Source of the DNA: Zea mays
Lineage: Eukaryota > Streptophyta > Magnoliopsida > Poales > Poaceae
Direction of reading: 5' to 3'
NCBI RefSeq assembly: GCF_902167145.1
Contig: NC_050096.1
Coordinates: 266,994,622-267,058,621 of the forward strand
Length of the DNA: 64,000 nucleotides
The position numbers and the translations under genes are program-made. Below the pieces are notes generated by a model that saw only the letters and a program-made list of their open reading frames with translations, searched no databases and was not told the origin of the DNA. The number at the start of each line of letters is the position of its first letter. The first letter of the stretch is position 1. Positions 1-8,595 of this stretch are shown one piece after another.

Positions 1-636
1 CCGTTCGAGGAACGGATCACGGCCGCGTTGTCTTCACGCCGTGAGAGGGGGTTCTCTTGCTGCCCCCGGATGGGACGTGAGCTTGGCTGACGATGTGACC
101 GCTGCTCCCGCCCGCCTGCCACCGTCATTAATGCCGGCCCATTTTTGGCCGCATTGACCGCCGCGTCAGGCTGGCGCTGCTGGGTCGTGTGCTGGGTCGC
201 CTCGAGTCGCGGTATTGGTTCCGCAACCGAAGAGGCGCGGTGGTGGCGCAAGTGGCGGTGCAGTTGCTTGCATGCAGCATCCGGCGCGCCGGTTGTGTGA
301 CGTGTGGGCCTGGGCCTCCATGCTGGCGTGTCGGGAGTCAGAGAAGCGCGTCCACTTGGCGCGGTTGCATGCCGCCTGCATGGCTGCCCGCCTCTTTCGC
401 CCGTTGGTCTGGGCAAACGTGGAGGGTCACTTGTAACCGCTGGGCGGTTGTGTGCACCGCGCGCGGCGGTTTGGCTTCTTCTGCTCCGAGCCGGTTTGCA
501 TGACGTGCGGGACCCAGCCCCCGCGCCGCAGGGGAGGGCCTTGGAGCGTGTTGGAGAAGACTCAGCCCGGGACGGTTGGGGGCGCAAGTAGGGAGAGTTG
601 CCTTTAAAAGGAGGGCGACCCCTTTCGGAAGGCGAC
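1..636 (-). other. 3' non-coding part of Huck-like element C (left piece)
   Basis: GC-rich sequence without a convincing reading frame. It is continuous with 8596 onward once zeon A and one copy of its target duplication are removed, so it belongs to the stretch between pol and the 3' LTR of element C. The 3' LTR of C is not seen and should lie left of the window: about 9.6 kb of internal sequence is present here, and my memory of Huck is roughly 10 kb internal. The short ORFs in it overlap one another on both strands and resemble nothing I know. Confidence 0.6.
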
Positions 637-1278
637 TGTTGGAGACTTGTTCTCAAATGCTATGAGTTAAGAACAAGGCAACATAGAAAATGTTAATCGG
701 TAAAGTCCTTCGTCCTTCGAAGCATTATTCCCCTTAGGATATAATGGTTTTCGGACGAAGGTTATGAAAGGCGTACCTTCATAAATACATTATACAATGA
801 CGAAGGATGAATTGTAAGGAATATAATGAACAACATAAACAATTATATATTATTATCATGTATAAACAGAAATAACGTTGGATTACAAATGTACCTTCAA
901 CTTGAAGGAGATGAAAGTACAAGCGTGACACAAAAGTGAATGCCAAATCAGCGTGAACAGTACAGGGGTACTGTTCACCTATTTATAGGCACAGGACACA
1001 GCCTATGCAAAATTACATTCATGCCCTTTACATTTGATAATAATTCTATTGTAATCTATCGAGGTCTGAATAGCCTTTTCATCTTTAAGTCGGTTTCATT
1101 TTGTTGCTATCATGCCGAAGCTTTCCTGCTCACACCTTCGGCGCTGTATCAACCTTCGTATTATTCTGGTCTGCTGTGATACCGACTTGAGTCCGAAGAT
1201 GCCTGTTCACACATTAAACTTCAGAAATACTGTTAAATCCTGTTTTTGAGGACCTTCGTAAGCCGAAGGCCCCCAACA
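637..1278 (-). repeat. 3' LTR of zeon A
   Basis: Begins TGTTGG and ends CCAACA on the plus strand. It matches 7949-8590 over its full length except three transitions. It carries the sense TATA box (plus-strand TATTTATA) and an adjacent inverted repeat, which on the plus strand reads GTGAACAGTAC - AGGG - GTACTGTTCAC. Confidence 0.95.
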
Positions 1279-1290
1279 GTAGCCCCTCGC
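1279..1290 (-). other. Polypurine tract of zeon A
   Basis: On the minus strand this reads GCGAGGGGCTAC, directly against the 3' LTR. The same 12 bases adjoin the 3' LTR of zeon B at 39249-39260. It primes plus-strand DNA synthesis. Confidence 0.8.
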
Positions 1291-1434
1291 AATATTAATT
1301 TGTTTAAAACAATAAATTTAGATTGCGACATGGACGAAGGCTTTACGCCGAAGGTCCGAAAAAACACCTTCCCTTTGCTAGAATAGCAACATTCACTGAC
1401 AAGCGGGGTCTTTCAATTTTCAACGCACTGGGCG

Positions 1435-1442
1435 TATAAATA
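1435..1442 (+). promoter_or_regulatory. TATA box of the reverse-strand gene in zeon A
   Basis: TATAAATA lies 157 bp inside the 3' LTR and 149 bp upstream of the ATG at 1584, pointing away from the LTR and opposite to gag. The same box, preceded by the same GGGCG, sits in zeon B at 39105-39098, 156 bp from its 3' LTR. The sequence between LTR and TATA is strongly alike in both copies. Promoter function is inferred. Confidence 0.65.
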
Positions 1443-1583
1443 CGGTCATACCGCAAACTCATTTGGCACGCTCTCTTGCCATCTGCTCTCGCTCACTCGA
1501 TTTTTAGCTTTTGCGCACTAAGATTTGCTGAGCTTTTAGTTTGAAGCTTCGGCTTTGAAAACAGTTTTTTAGTGTTTCCGAAG

Positions 1584-4500
1584 ATGTCTGGAGATAAGAA
1601 GGCTGCTGCTGAGATGAAGCTGAGTCTTGACGAAGAGAAAAACTTGGGGTTTCTTATAGCGATGTCGAAGACCAACACAGAAAAAATCACCAAGGAGATT
1701 CTAGAAGGCTTGTCTGAGGATACTGGTGACAGCGACAGTTATGATGTGGATAGCGGTGGTGAAGACTCCGAAGATCGTCCCTGGCGACCAAGCCATTCAG
1801 TTTATGGTAAATCAACTATCAAAGAGAATCATCTTGTCAACATGAGAGGAAGGTATTTCCGGGATTTGTCCATTGTGAGGGCCGACGAAGGGGAGAAGAC
1901 TTGTCCACACCCTGAAGAGAACGAAGTCGTAGTGTAACGAAGCTTTTTGAAAGCTGGGCTGCGATTTCCCTTGAGCAGCTTCGTCGTGGAGGTGTTGAAA
2001 ATCTTCGAAGTCTATCTTCACCAACTTACCCCCGAGGCAATCATAAGGCTGAATATCTTCGTGTGGGCCGTGAGAAGCCAAGGTCTGAAGCCTGATGCAA
2101 AAAGCTTCTGCAATATACACGAATTATCATACGAAACAAAACCTTGGGGTAAGGAACAGTATCATAATAATTTTGGCTGCTACAGTTTCGTTTCTCGGTC
2201 CGGGTCAAGCTGTCCCGTGCCAACCTTTCGGAAGAGATGGCCCGGCGACTGGATGACAGAATGGTTTTATGTGAAGAATGACCTATCAGTACGAGAAGAT
2301 ATCAAAGGTATAATTATGCGCCCTATTTGGCAAAGCTTCGGCCTTCGGAGGCCGAAGGTTGAAATGAATGAAGCTGCCGAAGAATGCCAGAGGGCCTTCG
2401 GCGTTATCTGTTCTTTTATTGGAACGAGAGATTTAGTACAAGAGCATATTGCCTTCAGGGTATGGCCGCTCGCGGAGAAATGGGAAATGCCGCAAGAAAC
2501 CATAAAAGAGGCCGACGAAGGTGGACTTGTCAGACTGAAGTACACCTTTAAGTTCGGAGATAAATTCGTTGAGCCAGATGATGACTGGTTAAAAAGCATT
2601 GAAAATTTAAGTGATGAGCTGCTTGGGGCTTATTCGAAGGCTGAAGATACTGCACTGTCAGCAGCCTTCGGAGGCCGAAAAAAGAAGAGGCTGAATCGGG
2701 TGTTTGATGCAATCGGGTTCGTCTACCCTGACTATCGCTATCCCATTCGAGGGCAGAAGAGAAAAAACACAACCTCTGCAAAAGAAGAAGCTGCAACTGC
2801 TCCTAGCGAGCCAGAACCGAAAAGAAAAAGGATAAAGGTCCTCACACATAGGCCGCACTATATTGAACCAGCTTCGGTGCCCGAGTTCACCGGAGAGACT
2901 TCTTCGGCCACCGAGGCTGAAAAGCCAACCAAATCAACCTTGCTGCCAGAAGTTGCAGAAATGGCCGAAGCGCCAACAAGGATAAAATTAAAAGAACCAG
3001 AGATTTTGCTACCAGAAACCAAAGAGATGGCCGAAGCGCCATCCACAGAAAAAATGGAAGAAGTGAAAAAACCGACTGAAGAAAAAACATCAGAAGTTTT
3101 GAGTCCTGCAGCAAATGTTGAGACAGTAAAAAATCAAAAAGTGCCAGCAGTGACTCCGAAAAGAAAGAGAATGGCAAATGTGTTAGATGTACTGGAAACA
3201 ATTAAATCTTCAAGCACTCCTCCAAAGAAGACTACTGCCATTCCCGAAGCGAAAACTGAAATTTCTGATATTAAAGCTCCAGAGCAAGAAACTGAAGCCG
3301 AAGCTGGGTACTCAGAGCCCACGAAGATAAAATCCTTGGAAACTGAGGAAGAAAAAATAACAGAGCCAACTTTTGTTGAAGAAATCGGTGTCATTGCCCC
3401 CGAAGCATCCTCCAAAGTCCATGATTATATTGTTCGTCATGCTTCGGGGAAAAAATTATCAGAAAAAGAAGAGCAAGAGGCCCAGCGGTACGCCCAAAAA
3501 CTGAAGTATCCAAAGGGGGCGTTAATATTCAATGGCAGTGGAGAAGACTTTTTGTATTGTCTCCCTGACAGCAAAGAGATTTCTGTCTGCCGGGAGATGA
3601 GCAAGAGCTTCGGATTCCCAACACTGGAAGACGGGCTCTCAGTGCTATCGAAAAATGATTTGGCCGACAGCCTGGCATATAATAGCTTAAAGGTACAACA
3701 AATGGAATCTTTGTAATTTCTTGCTGGGACCAAAATTTTCATTTACTTAAATCTATTGACACACACATATTTCTCTTTGCAGGGCCTGATACTTAGCAAT
3801 GCCCTCAGGGCACAGAAAGATGCTGAAGACGAAGGGTGTACTATAGCCTTGAGCAACCTTCGTTCCGAAGTAATTGAACTAAGGAACGAAGGTCTCGAAA
3901 AAGATAAAATATTACATTCTTTGATAAATAAAATAAAGGAAGACGAAGCTGCTTTTAAAGGTCAAGCTGAAGCTCAGAAGCGCGAAATTGAAGATCTTCG
4001 GAAACAACTGGCCAGAGCCAAGGAAGAACGCATACTTGAAGAAACAAAGCGAGAACTCAGCGACCAATGGGCAGATCACTTAGAAGGAACTGTTGAAGAG
4101 CTTCGGTCGTCCAAGAAGAAATGCTATAACAAATCTATAGAATGTGTTAAGAAGTGTTGGGGACTTGTTCTCAAATGCTAAGAATTAAGAACAAGGCAAC
4201 ACAAGAAATGTTAAGTGTTAAGGTCCTTCGTCCTCCATAACAATATATCCCTTCGGGATATAAAGCATCTCGGACGAAGGTTACGAAGGACATACCTTCG
4301 TAAGCATAACAACGAAGAATGAAGCGTTTGCATAAATCATAGAATATGAAATAAACATTTGAATATTGTCATATAATTATCTCTACTTGTATTAGTGAAT
4401 ATAAATGACTTCGAATTACAAATGTACCTTCGATCCTGCGGAAGGCAAAAGCACAAGCGTGATGCGAAAGCAAATGACAGGTTCCCGTGAACCGTGCAGA

Positions 4501-5399
4501 GGTACTGTTCATCTATTTATAGGCACAGGTCGCAGCCTGTGACAAATTACAATTATGCCCCTTGCGAAAGTTTACAGCATTGACTCAGATCTATATGTAT
4601 AAAAAGGTCATTCTATCTCTATGTCGGTTTAAAACGCCGAAGCTCCATGAAAAAGGACCTTCGGCCATCTCTTGGAGACGACTTCAGCCGAAGCTGCTTC
4701 TTCGTGTAAGACCTTCGGCGCACCGAAGCACGACCCCAACAAGAAGTTAAAGGCTAGCTTCGCCAGGGTCGGCGCATTCTCTCAAGCGAAGAAAACTTTA
4801 CGAGAGGCAATCCCGAAGGTCCCATCGAATGGATCGACCACGAAGCTGAAGCCTTCGAAGAAATTTTAAATAGCCGTGGAGATATATGTGCTTTCTCGGG
4901 TGCCAGAGGAATTGCCGCCATTTTAGAGAAAAAGGGGTGCGAACATGTAAAAATTTTAGCACAATCTGAAGCTGCTTTGTCCTTCGAAGATGCAAGAGAT
5001 CCTTCGGCCGAAGCTAGCATGATCGGTGGAAAATTTTTCACCGATATCTGGGATAATGGTGGCCGAGAAATGGCCGGAGAAATTATTCGAAACAGTGAAA
5101 AGGGCATTCACGATGCTAGAGAAGTAGCTGAGGCTGCTGAGAAGAGCGCAAAGCCCGAAGGTCAATTAGGTATTAACTAATAGTTTTTATTGTGTTGTAA
5201 TTTTAGGTTTTAAGATTCGTTTGCAATTTGTAATAGCAACGTAGCCGTATCCTGTCCTACTTCAGATCCTGCTAAAGCGTCTTCGGGCCCTCAGCCGAAA
5301 GGAGACGACGAAATTAAAAAGATGGCTGAAGCTATTATGGACGAAGTCGTCAATCGGCTCCTGAACGAGGCTGCAGAAGTCGTTTTGAGAGAAGATTAA
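1584..5399 (+). pseudogene. Three-exon reverse-strand gene (aORF) of zeon A, damaged
   Basis: Exons by comparison with zeon B: 1584-3692, 3783-5169 (interrupted by the solo LTR 4155-4741 and one TSD copy) and 5245-5399. Intron 1 is GT(3693)..AG(3782), phase 0; intron 2 is GT(5170)..AG(5244), phase 1; both match copy B. Exon 1 (703 codons) has an acidic N-terminus and then a block at about residues 120-233 (motifs LTPEAI, FVWAVRSQG, WFYVKND). That block resembles the plant 'putative gypsy type transposon' domain (Pfam PF04195, by memory). A Lys/Glu/Pro-rich linker follows, then a conserved block ending near residue 703. Exon 2 is a long coiled coil. Damage: TAA at 1935-1937, the solo LTR, and a frameshift near 4771-4785. 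Function unknown; the product is not gag or pol. Confidence 0.8.
4155..4741 (-). mobile_element. Solo LTR of a zeon/cinful relative inside the aORF
   Basis: Starts TGTTGGGGACTTGTTCTC and ends CCCCAACA, with the perfect 5-bp TSD AGAAG on both sides (4150-4154, 4742-4746). It resembles the zeon LTRs, including the TATA and hairpin region near 4490-4525, but is 587 bp and clearly diverged from those of A. No internal region is present, so it is a solo LTR left by LTR-LTR recombination. It splits exon 2 of the reverse gene. Confidence 0.93.
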
Positions 5400-6353
5400 G
5401 TATTATTGTAAAAACTTCTGAAATATAACATATTGTAACATCTTGTAACCCTGAATGTAATATACCTGTTTTTATTGCTCAATTCTTTACGATGCATGAA
5501 ACTTTACACGTACCGCTTTTGAGTCTTTGACGAAAAAACACCTTCCCTTCTTTTCATGCTTCGTGAAGAAGAATTTTTCTTTGTCACAGCAATATCCAGT
5601 GTTCTGATGAATAATATCCAGGCTTCGTGAAGATATTTTCCGAAGCTATACTTCCGAAGATCAATAATGTATCTCCTTGTGACATTATGATTTTTTCCCT
5701 TTTTTCAAAACGTTCTTCTGTAGATTAATATTGTATCCACCTCTTGTGCCATATGCAACATGATGTATGATGCTTATGCTATGCGAAATGATGCGATGAT
5801 GTTATGTTATATGAGGTGATGTTTACTCCGAAAATGCACACGCATCCCTGCAATAAAACACATAATCTTTTATAAGCCTCCCTTAGGAGCTTCTTCGCCT
5901 TTTACTTCAGCGGAATCAGCGTTTATTTTTCGCTGTAAGCCTCCCTTAGGAGCTTCTTCGCCTTTTACTTTCAGCGGTATTCGCGTTGACTTTTTGCGCT
6001 TCGCCTTTTACTTAGGCGGTATCAGCGTTGACTTTTCGCTGTATGGTCTGCATTCCCTTTGGAACGACTTTGGAGCAGAAAACTTACACTGCGCTCCCTT
6101 TGGAACGACTTTTTGTGACTTCGGCAAACTTACTCTGCGTTCCTTAGAACGACTTTTTGTTGCTTCGAAGAATTTTCGATAGTTCGAAGGTCCTCTTTGT
6201 TATCACAAGTCTTTCAACAATTTAAGCCTGTGAAGAAAATATATTTTCCTTGTGGGAATCAACGAAACTATTTACATGAAACCTGAACAATGTCCTTTAT
6301 TACACAGAAAAGAAAACTGAATAAGAAAGACTGCTATTAAGGTAGGATATTTG
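5400..6353. repeat. Convergent intergenic region of zeon A with short tandem repeats
   Basis: This stretch separates the 3' ends of the converging reverse gene and gag. 5755-5830 is rich in ATGATG-type words. 5870-6180 holds imperfect tandem units of about 60 bp built from CCTCCCTTAGGAGCTTCTTC / CGCCTTTTACTT / AGCGTTGACTTTT, followed by GGAACGACTTTTTG units. The counterpart in zeon B (34840-35345) has the same design. No ORF is credible. Confidence 0.75.
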
Positions 6354-7871
6354 TCAATAGATGTGCTTTGACTCTGACACAGTGCTGTTGACTGTACGAG
6401 CTTCGGACTGCTCTCTGAAGTCCCTTTGGTGTGGAGCATACTGGCTCCCTTCTGGCTGCTGGCCTTGTTGCAGCGGAGGTGGAGGCGGAGGCTGTTGCCA
6501 GGAAGCTTGAGGTTGACTCGCCGAAGCAACAGAAACTGCAGGGTGATTGCCCACATATTCTGGGATGTACGGTGAATGATACGAAGCAGTATGCATGACC
6601 TGCTTCGGCTGAGCTTGCTGTGCTGCGGCTTCGGCTATTTCCTTTTGCTTCTGGATGGTAACATGGCACATCCTGGTGGTATGGCCTTTGTTCTCACCGC
6701 AAAACAAGCAAAAGATTCTTCTTGGTTGATCTCCGAATCTTCCGCCGAAGCCCCTGGCGCCTCTGCCTCTTGGGGCTGGTGGTCGGAAGGAGCCTTGCTG
6801 TTGCCCTGAAGCTTGTGAGGAACACTGTGGCCTTTGCTGTTGGCTCCCTCGATCATCATTTTGAGTAGAGTTATGAATTGATCTAACGTGCCTCGGATAG
6901 AACCTTCCTCCGAAGCCCCTGGTCATTTCAGAAAACCTGAAAGCCTCCTCCCTTCTTTGGCGAAAATCATTATCGGCCCGAATGTACTCGTCCATCTTCT
7001 GGAGCAGCTTCTCCAAAGTTTGAGGAGGCTTCCTAGCAAAGTACTGAGCTGACGGTCCTGGCCGAAGCCCCTTGATCATGGCCTCAATGACAATTTCATT
7101 GGGCACCGTTGGTGCCTGTGCCCTCAAACGCAAGAACCTCTGGACATACGCCTGAAGGTATTCTTCGTGGTCCTGGGTGCACTGGAATAGAGCTTGAGCA
7201 GTGACCGGCTTCGTCTGAAACCCTTGGAAGCTAGTTAACAACAAGTCCTTCAGCTTCTGCCATGAAGTGATCGTTCCTGGTCGAAGGGAGGAATACCAGG
7301 TTTGAGCAACACTCCTGACAGCCATAACAAAAGATTTGGCCATGACTGCAGCATTGCCACCATACGAAGATACTGTTGCTTCGTAGCTCATCAGAAACTG
7401 CTTCGGGTCTGAGTGGCCATCGAATACAGGAAGCTGAGGCGGCTTGTAAGACGGAGGCCAAGGTGTAGCCTGCAGCTCAGCGGACAAAGGAGAAGCATCA
7501 TCGAAAACAAAATTCCCATGATGGAAATTATCATACCAGTCATCTTCGTTGAGGAAACCCTCCTGATGAAGGTCTTGGTGCTGAGGCCTTCGGTGCTGCT
7601 CATCCTGAGCAAGATGACGAACTTCTTCAGAGGCTTCGTCTATCTACCTTTGCAGCTCAGCTAGCCTGGCCATCTTTTCTTTCTTCCTCTGCACCTGTTG
7701 ATGAAGCATTTCCATGTCTCTGATTTCTTGATCTATCTCGTCCTCTGGTGGTGTCGGGCTGACAGCCTTTCTTTTCTGGCTTCGGGCCTCCCGAAGAGAG
7801 ACAGTCTCCTGATTGTGGTCCAGCGGTTGAAGAGCTGCAGTGCCAGTTGCTGAAGCTTTCTTCGGCGCCAT
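6354..7871 (-). pseudogene. gag: gag of zeon A (one nonsense codon)
   Basis: The frame runs from ATG at 7871 (MAPKKAS...) to TAG at 6354, 505 codons, interrupted by one in-frame TAG at 7646-7644 where zeon B has a sense codon. The N-terminus is basic and followed by a short coiled coil. The capsid-type gag domain follows (around TWYSSLRPG ... EYLQAYVQRFLRLR ... MIKGLRPG). A complete CCHC knuckle CLFCGENKGHTTRMC lies near 6711-6666, and the tail is Gln/Pro-rich. It would package element RNA in cytoplasmic particles. No protease or RT follows, so replication would need partners in trans. Confidence 0.88.
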
Positions 7872-7929
7872 AACGAAGGTTTATGATCGCCGAAGGTGTT
7901 CCGAAAACTCAAGAGTGTGGAAGTGAGTT

Positions 7930-7948
7930 CACCGGAGGTGGGCGCCAA
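7930..7948 (-). other. Primer-binding site of zeon A
   Basis: Minus strand reads TTGGCGCCCACC then TCCGGTG, directly after the 5' LTR. Zeon B has TTGGCGCCCACC at 33132. I do not assign the primer tRNA. Confidence 0.75.
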
Positions 7949-8590
7949 TGTTGGAGACTTGTTCTCAAATGCTATGAGTTAAGAACAAGGCAACATAGAA
8001 AATGTTAATCGGTAAAGTCCTTCGTCCTTCGAAGCATTATTCCCCTTAGGATATAATGGTTTTCGGACGAAGGTTATGAAAGGCGTACCTTCATAAATAC
8101 ATTATACAATGACGAAGGATGAATTGTAAGGAATATAATGAACAACATAAACAATTATATATTATTATCATGTATAAACAGAAATAACGTTGGATTACAA
8201 ATGTACCTTCAACTTGAAGGAGATGAAAGTACAAGCGTGACGCAAAAGTGAATGCCAAATCAGCGTGAACAGTACGGGGGTACTGTTCACCTATTTATAG
8301 GCACAGGACACAGCCTATGCAAAATTACATTCATGCCCTTTACATTTGATAATAATTCTATTGTAATCTATCGAGGTCTGAATAGCCTTTTCATCTTTAA
8401 GTCGGTTTCATTTTGTTGCTATCATGCCGAAGCTTTCCTGCTCACACCTTCGGCGCTGTATCAACCTTCGTATTATTCTGGTCTGCTGTGATACCGACTT
8501 GAGTCCGAAGATGCCTGTTCACACATTAAACTCCAGAAATACTGTTAAATCCTGTTTTTGAGGACCTTCGTAAGCCGAAGGCCCCCAACA
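7949..8590 (-). repeat. 5' LTR of zeon A
   Basis: 642 bp, identical to 637-1278 apart from A/G, A/G and T/C changes (in GTGACACAA/GTGACGCAA, TACAGGGG/TACGGGGG and AACTTCAG/AACTCCAG). TATTTATA at 8292-8299 is the sense TATA box on the minus strand, expected to drive genomic RNA. Confidence 0.95.
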
Positions 8591-8595
8591 GCGAC

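Larger units (their letters stand above)
637..8590 (-). mobile_element. Zeon/cinful-like LTR retrotransposon A, full length
   Basis: Two 642-bp LTRs (637-1278 and 7949-8590) are flanked by the 5-bp TSD GCGAC (632-636 and 8591-8595). The element lies on the minus strand: the PBS adjoins the right LTR and the polypurine tract adjoins the left one. It encodes gag only (7871-6354) and no pol, as in the zeon group, so it must use enzymes from an autonomous relative such as cinful. Roughly half the interior is a reverse-oriented, three-exon gene (1584-5399). The LTRs differ at three sites by my reading, all transitions. A solo LTR of the same group sits inside the reverse gene. Confidence 0.93.

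Noticed and set aside
940..1179. 79-codon ORF, nearly identical to one at 8252-8491
   Set aside because: Both lie in the two LTRs of zeon A; the duplication reflects the LTR pair and the frame runs through promoter sequence opposite to transcription.
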